From: Watersipora subatra
Taxonomy: Eukaryota > Bryozoa > Gymnolaemata > Cheilostomatida > Watersiporidae
Assembly: GCF_963576615.1 (NCBI RefSeq)
Contig: NC_088708.1
Location: 60,685,196 to 60,749,195 of the forward strand
Reading direction: 5' to 3'
DNA length: 64,000 nucleotides
The notes under the pieces were generated by a model that searched no databases, was not told where the DNA came from, and worked only from the letters and a program-made list of their open reading frames with translations. A program made the translations under genes and the position numbers. Shown here piece by piece: positions 13,301-21,789 of the stretch. Numbering within the stretch: position 1 is the first letter of the stretch; each line of letters begins with the position of its first letter.

Positions 13301-16300
13301 ATATTATATTATGTATTTTAAATTTACATTTACGTATTATAAATTTATTATTGCTTAAAAAAGCGCTTTTTTTACAGTTTTATAGTAATGATATACCAGC
13401 TTATTATTAACCACTATTTAGGCCTACTTCATGGTCTTCCATTTTTGCTATTTATTTGGTTAGAGTTGGATCTATTTACAAGCAACTGGATAGTTTATCA
13501 ATGGTTAATCAAAACAAAAAGTAATAATAATATTATATTTTACTAACTTTCAAACTCTTGCTATAATGATACAATATCGGCCATCTTTATTGTTCTAGAA
13601 AGTTGTTTATAAGACAAATATGATATGGTATATAAAACTATGTTAAAACTCTTAAAGACTGCTTTTTCAGACAACAAAAACAGAACTTCAAATTAATTCT
13701 GCCATAGTTTTAAAGCTAACCACGTCCGTGAGTAAATGCTATGTAAAACAAATGTTGGTAACATATTCAATTTCTGTTTTATCCAATGTTTGTAGACACG
13801 ACTTATAAATTTTTAGTAATAAAGTTGGAACCTGGTAGCCTGTGATTGGATCAGCATAATCTGTCAAATTAGTCCAGGTCAATTCGACAGTTGTTTCTGT
13901 CCTATTTTCCACAGATAATCCCGTAGGTGCCGGAGGAACTAATATATAATGACATGAATGAGCAGTGAGAAAGGTTATTGGACTTCTACATATTGTAACA
14001 ATCTAAAACTTTATTATCTCTAAGTTATTCTATAATATAAGGATATCTTAAGTTTTTAAATTACAGATAATGCTATAGCCCAAGTTCTAGCAGACACAGA
14101 TAATGCTATAGCCCAAGTTCTAGCAAATACAGATAATGCTATAGCCCAAGTTCTAGCAGACACAGATAATGCTATAGCCCAAGTTCTAGCAGACACAGAT
14201 AATGCTATAGCCCAAGTTCTAGCAGACACAGATAATGCTATAGCCCAAGTTCTAGAAAATACAAATAATGCTATAATTCAAGTTCTAATAAATACAGATA
14301 CTGCTATAGCCCGAGTTCTAACAAATGCAGATAATGCTATAACCCAAGTTTTAGTAAATACAGATATAGCTATAGCCCGAGTTCTAGAAAATACTCAGGC
14401 TTTAAGAAGCTTTTAAAGTGGGTTTACTCTCAGAGTTGCATTATGGTCAGGTACAAATCTCATTCTTAAAAAGCTGCAAGAAAGACTTTTGATTGGCTAT
14501 TAATATTTATGTACTGAGTACAGCTGACTCAATGCTTCTACGATTATATACATGTACATTGTACAGTATATACAGTCAAACATGGATAACTCGTCCACGG
14601 ATAGCTCGAACACACGGTTAATTCGAACATTTCCTTTGGTCCGTTCCCACGTAATGATAAATTGCTATAGATAACTCGAACTCAACACTGTTAATTCGAA
14701 CTGTTTTTTTGCCCAACAGCTACCGAAACGGTTGTTTTCGCTTTAGAAAATCACTTTATTCAAAGCCATAGAGGTAAACTTCATCTTTTCGTAATTCATA
14801 AGCGTCGTTATTACCACTATCGGCAAAATATTTTTGTCAACGACTTTTCTAAAAGTTTGGTGAAATTTGATTTATACTGCGATACGATGAATAGCACGGG
14901 CTAGCCGGGTCACGCGCGCAAGAATTTTCGCCACGCACATACAAAACAAAAATCGCATGTTGTTTTGTATGTGCGTGGCGAAAATCATTGAGTGCGTGAC
15001 TCGGCTAGCCCGTGATGAATAGTTTTCCGACGTTGATTCCGTGTTGAATCAACGTCGGAATGTTGAATGTTTAAAACGTCTTAAAAAATGTTGTAATTAA
15101 ACGTATACGTTGTCTGAGCTACAAAAAACTATTCATCGTTTGACCTAAACACAGAATACGTGTGTACATTCAATAAGTATCTATTAAAAAAGCGTGAGTG
15201 ATATAGAATGTACCGTAAAACCTCGTAAAACTTCTAATTGAACTGCCTCGGAGTGTTGCTCTTAACGAATCCCAGGTAAAGTAAGGTAATCTGCATAAAC
15301 TTCAAGAAAAAACGGCAAAATTGATCGTGGGTAAAACCCCAAAAGAAAAAAATGTCTTTTCTTTTGAGCATTTCAACAACGATCAAGTTTTGCCAATGTC
15401 AATCTGAAAAACGTCCTGGCAATAACATCACCTCAAACAACAAACCAATCTCAAGTGATAGAAAAATCTCTATACTTTTTCATGAAAACATTTTAAACTT
15501 TACATTAGAAGCATTTAATTTGAAACAAGCCATTTGTGCTTTTGATTTATATTATAGTTTGTATATGTACATGTATCTACTAATAAATAAGTAAATATAT
15601 GGACTTGTGACAGTGCTCTGATAACTTGAGTGCTCTGATAATTCGAACACTTTTGCTCGGTCCCTTGAAGTTCGAGTTATCCATGTTTGACTGTATATAT
15701 ATAATATATATATATATATACTCAATGCTTCTACGATTATTTACACTGTACAGTATATATATTTCGCTATCGCTATTGCACTAGTCAACCTGGGAAATAC
15801 AAAACTTCCATGTTTGTACCAACTTAAATTATAGTTCAACAAAATTAATTAATACTTAAGAGCTATAAAGTTTTAAATTATAAACCTCGTTTTAAAAAAC
15901 TACCATGATAGAAGATGGCGAAATTTTAAATGCACTGTTTGCAATGAACTTGATATTGCATTGATCATGGGATGGAATGCTCGACCATACCTAGGTAACT
16001 ACATTTGTTACACCAAACAGTCTGGTGAGTATCAGACAACTGTGTACCCAAGAGTGCGCTGTATGATTTACATTTACATAGATATCTGGTTTACTCTTAG
16101 CCATACTTCTAATGTGTGCATAAGTAAATGTTTCGAATATCAAGGTCAGACCAGAGAGGTCAGACCAGACTAAGGGTGAATTACAAATGGCTTCTGCCTT
16201 GTGGGGTTAAATATCTCATGCGTCTTTATTCTTTAGACAAAACCCGTTTTAACGGGGTGAAAATGTACAAGTAAAAGTGGGGGTTTATAGCCTTGAGAAG

Positions 16301-16835
16301 CCAATATTAATAAAGCTATGCTGGTTCGTTACATTAAGAAAACAAGCTAAGATATACCAAGTCACAATTCCGAATATCTATGGCAAACACTTCATGTATT
16401 GTCAAGAGAATAAAACAAATATAGAACAGTTCATCGCTATGCAAGATTTCCTTAATCGCTACTTCAAGCAATTACAACAAAAAAGCGGTATGTTATTCAA
16501 TGTCCGGTCATTTACACGAGTCCAATGAGTAGAGTTTGTCCAGGAGAAGAGAGAGATGATTACATAAACATAATAAAGTAATAGTTACTGAATACTGTAT
16601 TTAATAGAACAACTATCAGTTAATATGCTACTTAACAGAGCCACTCTGTCTAACTAGTCCTCAAAGCTATGGAGTAAATATTAGTCTTGCAAATGGTGGA
16701 AAAATGATTGCATAACATAATAATACATTGACTACCAAAATGCAGGGTAATAAATGACTGAAGAAAAGTGAATAAATACTGAAAGAGCTTACCACCATAA
16801 ACAGCTGAGAAGATACATAAGAATAACCACAACAT
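684..16835 (-). CDS. FN3-domain single-pass receptor, probable receptor-type tyrosine phosphatase (15 exons, 3' end off window)
   Basis: Fifteen exons on the minus strand, joined by GT-AG introns with matching phases, give about 756 codons without a stop. Order: signal peptide (16,835-16,793); FN3 domain 1 (two exons); linker domain (one 372-nt exon); FN3 domain 2 (two exons); a second 372-nt linker exon; transmembrane exon; then seven cytoplasmic exons. The tail ends in LYQFLENNQ...QQFK followed by GLNKDNTYIASR, which resembles the lead-in to domain 1 of receptor tyrosine phosphatases (classes with FN3 ectodomains). The catalytic motif would lie beyond position 1, so the phosphatase identity is inference; the FN3 and membrane topology are seen directly. 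The ectodomain has many N-glycosylation sequons. A second copy lies on the plus strand from 60,889. Extra small exons, especially between 1,871 and 4,064, cannot be excluded. Confidence 0.65.
1305..1535 (+). mobile_element. tRNA-derived SINE-like element
   Basis: A tRNA-like block (GCTCAGCTGAACACG as A box, TTCCGAGATCAAATC as B box) is followed by a tail with AACTGGACA and ACAAATAAACC. The same family, including the upstream TTTTAACCGA segment, recurs at 27,005-27,230 and inverted at 50,900-51,120. Lies in the intron between exons 15 and 14. Confidence 0.55.
1639..1871 (-). CDS. Exon 14: tail with YEEI/YTEI pair, entering the phosphatase lead-in
   Basis: Acceptor CCCACAG, phase 1 to phase 0. 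Reads STEKIKMPNIMSIYHKDGSH, then VDFHIYEEIKDSDEDIAEVY and TEIDAGTVSATNLYQFLENN, ending QMTISQQFK. Tyr motifs YEEI and YTEI lie at 1,759-1,770 and 1,718-1,729. LYQFLENN...QQFK matches the usual ...F..Y......F..EF..L lead-in upstream of receptor phosphatase domain 1. The donor GTTAGT is acceptable. Confidence 0.75.
2163..2270. repeat. Short degenerate tandem repeat, about 19 bp
   Basis: Repeated AAGTTTCAGAAAGTTCATT-like units, four to five copies with variation, in the intron between exons 14 and 13. Confidence 0.6.
2300..2485 (-). mobile_element. tRNA-derived SINE-like element
   Basis: On the minus strand TATAGCTCAGTG (A-box-like) is followed about 50 nt later by GAGTTCAAATCC (B box), then a CTGGACAGGCAG-type tail. 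It resembles the tRNA-like blocks of the Helitrons in this window but lacks Helitron ends here. Confidence 0.45.
3525..3885 (-). mobile_element. tRNA-like SINE head with duplicated tail segment
   Basis: Minus-strand GAGTTTGAATCCTG (B box) downstream of a tRNA-like 5' part near 3,870. The tail contains two roughly 139-bp direct copies marked by GAGACTCAT at about 3,547 and 3,686. The remainder of 1,872-4,063 is A/T-rich intron with no recognised exon. Confidence 0.4.
4064..4145 (-). CDS. Exon 13: cytoplasmic tail
   Basis: Acceptor TTTTTTCAG with a strong pyrimidine tract, phase 0 to phase 1. Reads RAKNFQVSYNDKQAIDMRPS and RSKDTTA, donor G|GTAAGA. Its phase joins directly to the 1,871 exon. 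Confidence 0.7.
4332..4441 (-). CDS. Exon 12: cytoplasmic tail
   Basis: Acceptor GGTTGTAG, phase 1 to phase 0. Reads PSMEDYTKMLNTGGDTHKYD and ICQPSGASRDSYLQDE, donor GAG|GTAAAA. Three tyrosines lie in acidic or polar contexts; no fold is recognised. Confidence 0.68.
4442..5802. other. Intron between exons 12 and 11
   Basis: No repeat array or recognisable element. Small open frames such as 4,749-4,931 have no homology signal. Confidence 0.5.
5803..5872 (-). CDS. Exon 11: basic cytoplasmic exon
   Basis: 70 nt, phase 0 to phase 1: ITEKNKKKTTRVINNNLLEE TTA, donor A|GTAAGT. The phase requires the acceptor CCAAAG rather than the upstream TTAACAG, so the exact start is uncertain. Confidence 0.5.
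6129..6295 (-). CDS. Exon 10: cytoplasmic juxtamembrane
   Basis: Phase 1 to phase 0, acceptor CATGCAG, donor CTG|GTAAGT. Reads VQDNAGEPLVPFQVKNALYA, NGDSEASNSSLYEIPVPHHQ, DLGADSQHPLNNEPL. Low complexity, acidic and Ser-rich, with one possible SH2 site (YEIP). No known fold is recognisable. Confidence 0.68.
6296..7734. other. Intron between exons 10 and 9
   Basis: Mostly A/T-rich sequence. It holds the TA microsatellite described separately and a short inverted AAGGTCT...AGACCTTGG near 6,810-6,830. No coding signal. Confidence 0.5.
7245..7332. repeat. (TA)n microsatellite
   Basis: About 44 uninterrupted TA dinucleotides in the intron between exons 10 and 9. Confidence 0.95.
7735..7781 (-). 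CDS. Exon 9: short juxtamembrane exon
   Basis: 47 nt, phase 2 to phase 1: SAVNVWQADMATSSTA, donor CAT|GTAAGT (consensus). The acceptor ATGAAAG lacks a good pyrimidine tract, but it is the only AG near this donor that keeps the frame open and restores the phase needed by the next exon. Confidence 0.5.
8257..8377 (-). CDS. Exon 8: transmembrane segment
   Basis: Acceptor CAG then AQSMTPTRNGVLFGGTAGGI continuing AALLIIGITLALLLRRRRLR. This gives about 20-25 hydrophobic residues, Gly-rich at the start, followed by a run of four arginines as a stop-transfer signal, so type I topology is expected: FN3 side outside, tail inside. The exon ends in phase 2 (AG|GTAGGC). Confidence 0.85.
8564..8935 (-). 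CDS. Exon 7: ectodomain linker module 2
   Basis: 372 nt, the same length and phases as exon 4. Reads AIEWSFSEKEPVVNNTLVTL, PTPLNLHLPEGYESLLIAVQ, then SYITAELPISRLSDKFTVGD, GGYVNIPLHTDNYTFYIGLK and SSPNWQVEI. Donor ATAG|GTGGGC. Unlike exon 4, no minisatellite follows the donor, so the array is a later local event there. Confidence 0.82.
8936..9659. other. Intron between exons 7 and 6
   Basis: A/T-rich. A faint tRNA-like antisense stretch (ATCGAATTC near 9,255) is too weak to call. Confidence 0.4.
9660..9855 (-). CDS. Exon 6: C-terminal half of FN3 domain 2
   Basis: Acceptor TTGACAG then IYCSIRDKTYNPTANISSF, ending VQVQYRCKVRAHLSNGYGQW and SDYEYFWTKPT. The match to exon 3 (.YC.IR..T.NP, VQYRC.V.A, FWTKP) is plain. 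Phase 0 to phase 1, donor G|GTAAGA. Confidence 0.82.
10626..10965. repeat. 23-bp minisatellite, about 15 copies
   Basis: Unit GGTAGCAGTAACAATGTATTTAT repeated nearly perfectly (an occasional GCGG variant and one AAAAATG variant) in the intron between exons 6 and 5. The rest of 9,856-11,173 shows no other feature. Confidence 0.95.
11174..11286 (-). CDS. Exon 5: N-terminal half of FN3 domain 2
   Basis: Phase 1 acceptor, then PTKPVIAPATLRISNSALLE and WIIPDNLKNNSYVHSYE. The conserved proline start, LLEW tryptophan and S.V..YE fit the first FN3 half. Donor GAG|GTAGAG, phase 0. It occupies the same place relative to its downstream exons as 13,832-13,938 does, so it is the second member of an exon-triplet duplication. 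Confidence 0.75.
11806..12278 (-). repeat. 24-bp minisatellite at a splice donor, about 20 copies
   Basis: On the minus strand the unit is GGTATGTATAAAGTGATGAT plus AGAT, eight codons long, so exon 4's frame continues without a stop as MYKVMIDG repeats (one unit has DCM for DGM). The first unit forms the exon 4 donor itself; nearly every later unit repeats G|GTATGT. Confidence 0.95.
12278..12649 (-). CDS. Exon 4: ectodomain linker module 1, abutting a minisatellite
   Basis: 372 nt, phase 1 to phase 1. Reads VEWIFLNESTVDGRRVILT, PPTPLNLNSTAGYESFFIAV, later SRLSDEFTVGDYG, GNYTFYIGLKPVTEEVFEL and SSPNWQIEI. The module (YESFFIAVQ, ...FTVGD..., YTFYIGLKPVTEE) resembles the membrane-proximal beta module after FN3 repeats in invertebrate receptor phosphatases. 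The donor is ATAG|GTATGT at 12,277. This is the first unit of a 24-bp tandem array, so the open frame continues through the array as repeated MYKVMIDG. Paralogous to the 8,564-8,935 exon of identical length and to 63,701-64,000. Confidence 0.8.
12816..13014 (-). CDS. Exon 3: C-terminal half of FN3 domain 1
   Basis: Phase 0 start reading LYCDIRNDTFNPSEKRN, then PINLTSLYPQVQYRCYVSAL and QGQWTRPLIFWTKPN. The VQYRCYVSA core is the F-strand signature of FN3 (Y.....V.A). Ends in phase 1. The last exonic base is A here and G in the right copy, but the donor GTGAGT is intact in both. Same length (199 nt) as 63,344-63,542. Confidence 0.82.
13832..13938 (-). CDS. Exon 2: N-terminal half of FN3 domain 1
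   Basis: Begins after an AG acceptor in phase 1 and reads VPPAPTGLSVENRTETTVEL, then TWTNLTDYADPITGYQ: the A-B-C strand pattern of fibronectin type III (P..P..L.V, LTW, P.ITGY). Two sequons (NRT, NLT) are visible. It ends in phase 0 at CAG|GTTCCA, a weak donor. The paralogous exon at 62,427-62,533 has the same length, with three amino-acid differences in 36. Confidence 0.8.
14040..14400. repeat. 33-bp minisatellite, about 10 copies
   Basis: Unit ACAGATAATGCTATAGCCCA followed by AGTTCTAGCAGAC, exact spacing 33 bp (for example 14,068 to 14,101), degenerating toward 14,400. The right-arm counterpart (62,130-62,300) has about five units. Both lie in the intron between the signal-peptide exon and the first FN3 exon. 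Confidence 0.92.
14895..15014. mobile_element. Nested 120-bp foldback MITE with 8-bp target duplication
   Basis: Nearly the whole element is an inverted repeat (CACGGGCTAGCC...GGCTAGCCCGTG, about 55-bp stems around a short loop). It is flanked by identical ATGAATAG at 14,887-14,894 and 15,015-15,022. An 8-bp duplication points to hAT-type mobilisation. It is inserted inside the pogo-type element. Confidence 0.85.
15025..15060. repeat. Perfect 15-bp hairpin
   Basis: TTCCGACGTTGATTC and its exact complement GAATCAACGTCGGAA are separated by 6 bp, just downstream of the nested MITE. Confidence 0.9.
15694..16792. other. Remainder of intron 1 (left gene)
   Basis: A/T-rich sequence matching 60,932-61,970 in reverse. 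The open frame at 16,277-16,528 is not kept in the right arm, so it is not counted as a gene. Confidence 0.5.
16793..16835 (-). CDS. Exon 1: start codon and signal peptide
   Basis: The ATG at 16,835-16,833 opens MLWLFLCIFSAVYG, a short hydrophobic leader with a plausible cleavage site after AVYG. The exon ends in phase 1 at G|GTAAGC. An upstream in-frame TTG (giving LKTM) is not needed as a start. The following FN3 exon begins with two bases completing a codon, so the phases agree. The same exon, 43 nt long, is present in the right copy at 60,889-60,931, and this conservation supports its being real. Confidence 0.75.
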
Positions 16836-17659
16836 TGTCTTCAATGTGGATGAGCACCTTCAGATAATAGAGCTAATGAATGAATCTAAAAATAATGTAC
16901 AAAGTTGATCTTGTTTTGAATTAATCAAACAGCTATACGTGTGTGCAAATCAGGTCTTGTTTAGAAAGATGTTTGAAATGCTAATTTTATGATTGCTGTA
17001 AGACAGAAAATGTCATTTAGTATCTAATATAAATGCTCTGATGTAATCAGACCAGTGTGTGTTACTCAGGGAAATATTGAAGTGATTCTTGAAATATTTT
17101 TTTAAAAATATTACTAAGGAAACCATCGTTAACTGGAAACAATTACAAGTAGCCTCTGAGGGACATATGAATGTATATGAATATAAATATATATATACTA
17201 CATATATAATAAATACAAGTAATGTCTGAGGGACATATGAATGTATATGAATATATATACTATTTTTATAATAAATACAAGTAATGTCTGAGGGACTTAT
17301 GAATGTATATGAATATATATACTGTTTTTATAACAAATACAAGTAATGTCTGAGGGACTTATGAATGTATATGAATATATATACACTATTTATACAGAAA
17401 TGTGATGCATTGGCAATGGGGTTAACTCAAAGCCCAGCAATGATTATAAAAAGGTTTTGGAATTCAACTACGTTTAGTATTAATGCTTCTAGTTTTTAAT
17501 TTTGAGGCAGTAGTTATTCTCCCTTGTGATTAAAACCAGAACTAATTTTTCACGGAATTCAATAATTCGCGGAATTGACTGTTTGCGAAATCGCGAATTT
17601 TTATAACCATCGAATATTTTCATCCTGTAGGGTAAATACAAGTGACGTCTGAGGGGTAT

Positions 17660-17809
17660 ATGAATGTTTATGAATATATATATAGATATATATATAGATA
17701 CATATATAGATATATATATAGATATATATATATAGATATATATATAGATATATATATAGATATATATATATAGATATATATATATACTGTATATATAGAT
17801 ATATATATA

Positions 17810-17842
<33 letters not shown>
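17660..17842. repeat. TA-rich microsatellite with TAGA interruptions
   Basis: (TA)n with regular TAGATA units at the 3' side of the LINE fragment, perhaps grown from the LINE tail. A further pure (TA)n lies at 18,205-18,263 on its other side. Confidence 0.85.
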
Positions 17843-17845
<3 letters not shown>

Positions 17846-18204
17846 GTTTCCTCACCCCGGATACCCCGTATGGGTGGTAAATTCTGCTCTAACTCGGGTC
17901 TCCTACCAGAGACCTGGGAGTTTGAGCACTCGTCTCAAGATCTTAGCTGTTCCCAATAGCGCACTTTTCTGCAACTCACCTGAGTTGATTGTTGTTGGTA
18001 TTTGGGCAAGCCACATTTTATGCGCCGGTGTTATTGCGCCCAGTGCCCCAATGACTACTGGGATTACGGTTGTTCTTACATTCCAGCATTTTTCAATTTC
18101 TTCTCCAAGAGGGAGATATTTTTCTACCTTTTCTTTTTCTTTGCTGGCTATATTGTAGTCATTGGGTACTGCTATATCTATTATAGTAGCCCTCTTGTTC
18201 TCCT
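17843..18204 (-). mobile_element. 5'-truncated LINE (non-LTR retrotransposon) 3' end
   Basis: Minus strand, about 100 codons ending in TAG: IIDIAVPNDYNIASKEKEKV, EKCWNVRTTVIPVVIGALGA, then [20 protein letters not shown] and LKLPGLW. This is the conserved C-terminus of a non-LTR reverse transcriptase polyprotein of the kind often annotated R2-like; the clade is not certain. A short 3' UTR ends ...GTGAGGAAACAATT next to a TA-rich tail (17,660-17,842). There is no counterpart in the right arm. Confidence 0.75.
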
Positions 18205-18272
<68 letters not shown>

Positions 18273-18360
18273 CTACTTATATGATAAATACAAGTAGCAT
18301 TTGAGGGAAATATGAATGTATATGAATATATATACTACTTATATAATAAATATAAGCAGT

Positions 18361-20993
18361 GTAGTAATCTGAATGACTATTTGTTATCTTTATGAATAAT
18401 AGCTCTACAATCATCAATCAATAACCTACAATCAATTTTCTGATGTTTCATGGTAAACAAATGTTTAGGTAACAGCCGATCTACAGAAGAATAACGGAAA
18501 TACTTTTAATTTCTTATTAACACTGACACTTTCCCATACTAAAGTATGAAAATTGCTCATTCTGTTTTAGCATATTATGATACTAATAATAAGTGGGCTG
18601 GACTGATATCTCTTTCAGGTTAGGCGTTATAGTCTCTCTAAGCCTTCTGTTTGAGAGTGGACAACTCCAAAATAACAAGTTGAGCTGGCAAAAATATCTC
18701 ATGTCTGCTAGGTTTCACAAAAGGAAATAAACAAGGCTACCAGCCAATAGCAATTAGTACCCCTATGCCAATATAATCAATAAATGATCTGGCTGTTTTC
18801 TAGTGCAACTGGTTAGAGCGCTGATGCAACTAGTTATACTGCTGGTGCTAAAGATTTCCTAGTGCACAATAGAACAGAGTTATTGCTGGTGTGATATGAT
18901 CTGCTATGAAACCATGGTTAATGCGTGTATTGGTATGTGTGGCCTTGGCCCTGCTTGTTTAATTGTAGTTACTTGTAAGAGAAGAGTAGGCTGATGATGT
19001 GATAGCTTGTATTGTCATTTCAGGTAATCTAAAAATACCCTCTACAGAGCTTGAAACTGACATAAATAGAATGTAGCTTAAGCATGATATACATGTATTA
19101 CTTGTAAGCATTTTAATGATAGGTTGAATTCTTACAAGATGTCCAATCGGAAAAGAGATAGATGACAAAAAAGTCCAATCCACTTGATTACATACCAAAT
19201 CTATAAACATTTAGAAGGCGAGAAGATTTACCAGCATACAAATAATGATACACAGCTGTGTTAATAAGTAAATAAATATCCTTAACTCAAAACACATATG
19301 AGTTAAATGATAGCTGAGAAATATATAGATAAAATTCTCAACAGTAAGCATAAAGTTTTGAAAGATATCAAATCAACACAAAATGGATGTGTGGTTTGAG
19401 TTATCTAAATGTATAAAATACAACAAAAGAGAATTTTTAATACAGTACTGTATACCGCAAAGTTTGTCACTATTGAGAGTTATGCTAAAATCAATATTCA
19501 ATTTGTTTCTTTCTTTCTGCCTCTTTTGCCCTAGTCTGGCCATAGCTGTTTTTTAGGCATTCATATAAATGACTAGCTAATACTCGATAAGACGCATATA
19601 ACACAATGTTGAAGACATCGTCTTTTGCTGTTTTAGTACTGATAGTGTTGAGATTTTGTATTTACTGTTTTGAAAAAGTTTAAGTAATTTTATATTTGAT
19701 AGCTTTAGAACTAATTCAGGAGTGATAGAATAATATTGGTTTTATAGGCATCGTCCGGTAACAATCGTAGGTTGTGGGCACCAGTCAGAATATCTTTTCA
19801 CAAAAAAAGAATTCATTTTCCTAAATCTTAAGTATATTTAATACTCCAAGCTGATAGACATACCACACTTATAGTGGCAAAACCTGGATTAGTTTATCGT
19901 CTATTGCTTGGGTACTGAACTATTATAGATTGTTTCATGAGACAATTACTCCTAAACAAAATAAAGTTGTCAGCATCATGATCTTTGCAAAATAGCTCGA
20001 CTGCTGCTGTCACACCTTGTTTGCACAAACCAATGTCAAGCTATTGGTAAGATATACATGCAAACCTTTATAGATACAATATTTATTCCTTTGGTAGGCT
20101 TTAAGCTCATGGTTTTTATCTGGTCAAAAGTTTTTAGTTTGAGCAGATCAACACGATTGGGTACAAACGAACATACATGACAATCTTCAATTTATATAAT
20201 AGTTGAGCCTAGTGCATTGATCGATGTATCAACATTCATTGCTAATGTACACAGAGACATACGAGACTGCTTTCAACATGCATATATGTATATGAAGGTA
20301 CAAGTTGGTAATTGAAATGATGAATCACTCTTCACTGTCATCGAACACATAGACATCGATGACACAAAACTTAGGCAGTGCTGCATCTAGGTCATGGAAT
20401 TGTGTGAACCAGAAACTACTTCACGAACTAGAGCCAAATCTACATGAAAAATATAACCTACCTTGAAGTTTATAACCATAAAGTAATAGTCCACCATAAT
20501 TAAGTTATCAGCAGTGTGTATATGATACCTATTACTCGTAGTACGTCTGTGCAAGTTGCCTGCAAACAGCAAGTAGTAGCATCGCATGTCCTATTCACTT
20601 CCTCTTTTAAGCACCTTTAATCAGTCACTTGAAATGGCTGCAAAGGTCTTCAGGGAGCTGAGTTTGGCTGCTTTTCAACTTGATTACAGGAGAAAGAAGA
20701 TATTTTTTGTAATCAACAATTTGCTTACTTGAAATTTTTGACTTGACCTTTTTATATTTTGTGTTGCTATAGTTTGAAAGGAAATGCATCAGTTCCATTC
20801 GAAAAAAGATAATGCTATTATTAGGCAAATTCCTTGGCTTTAAGATGCATTTTTTTATTGATAGATCAAACTTTCTTCAAGTAAATTATGAATGTGTGTA
20901 CATAATCTATGCCTTTGGCTTTTATTATAGGCTGAGACATTGATTCTATATGAATATATATATCTATATGTCTTATATCTATATATATATATT
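18361..20993. other. Upstream flank of the left receptor gene
   Basis: No gene recognised. It is collinear in reverse with 57,220-59,880; scattered small open frames are not conserved between the two arms as coding sequence. Confidence 0.5.
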
Positions 20994-21060
20994 TCTCAAA
21001 GTCCGTGTGTCCGTGTGTCGGAAATTTGGCCATAAATCTTAAAATCTTGTTTTTTGTCAT

Positions 21061-21165
21061 TTGATGGATTTGAACTCTCAACGGTTTTCTCATCGACGAT
21101 CTATAAGGCATTCCAGTATACTGTTTCTGGATGCTTTACCACTGAGCTATAACGCCTTATTTAAA
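21061..21165 (-). other. tRNA-like block inside the Helitron 5' end
   Basis: Minus strand: TTATAGCTCAGTGGTAAAGC (A box TAGCTCAGTGG) and later GAGAGTTCAAATCC (B box). It cannot fold as a full tRNA with the long spacing seen, so it is a tRNA-derived relic rather than a gene. It is repeated at 34,560-34,665, 39,950-40,055 and 57,058-57,160. Confidence 0.7.
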
Positions 21166-21789
21166 CCTGTGTGTTTTTATATACATTCTCATATAACAGA
21201 TACGCTATGCGTGGGCAAACTATTAATTAGCCTTGTTAAAAAAAACCCACCAAACTGGGTATATATGTTTCTTCGACATTTCGTACCTTACATACCTGCT
21301 ATTTATTTTACATCTACATTTAGTTACTAATTTATTTCCGCTACTCAAGAGACTTTTCACAGCTACATTATGTTTTTTGACTTCTCATTTGGTACCTTGC
21401 ATTCCACAATCATTAAATACGAACTAAATCATTGTTTGTTTAAAAAATATTTTACGTCATTTCTTTTAGTTCAAATTAAAACATCTTCGTTTGGATGAAT
21501 ATTTTCCAGTTTGTTATTAAACCTTTATTTTAATAGCGATATAGTAAATTACCAAGCGCAATTCCCTTTTCTCAACAGACAGATAAGACAAAGTTCGCAA
21601 ACGCACACGAAAATCACAAAAGTTCCTATCAGTGCTCGCTTTGTGTACTAACTTACACATCTTTCCTTCTGAACCTAACCAATTAGTAATTCGTAATTAA
21701 TTTTACATTTTACAACACACATTTGTATGATTATCTATTAGATTATCTGTATGATTTATCGTGTAACGTTACAAGTATCAGTTACTCCT

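Larger units (their letters stand above)
14573..15693. mobile_element. Tc1/mariner-pogo-type non-autonomous DNA transposon
   Basis: 1,121 bp with perfect 21-bp terminal inverted repeats (CAGTCAAACATGGATAACTCG at the left, its complement at the right) flanked by TA on both sides. This end type is typical of pogo/Tigger-like elements. The interior contains a nested MITE and a hairpin; no transposase was recognised. Absent from the matching place in the right arm (about 61,965). Confidence 0.85.
17150..18360. repeat. Diverged 62-bp tandem repeats upstream of the left receptor gene
   Basis: Units carrying GTCTGAGGGACATATGAATG and TATGAATATATATACTAC recur at about 62-bp spacing over 17,150-17,395 and again near 17,640 and 18,290-18,360. 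Counterparts in reverse lie at 59,880-60,570. The array is split in the left arm by a LINE fragment and TA runs. Confidence 0.8.

Noticed and set aside
16277..16528. Possible 83-codon gene
   Set aside because: The frame is broken in the matching right-arm sequence (about 61,200-61,450) and no domain is visible.
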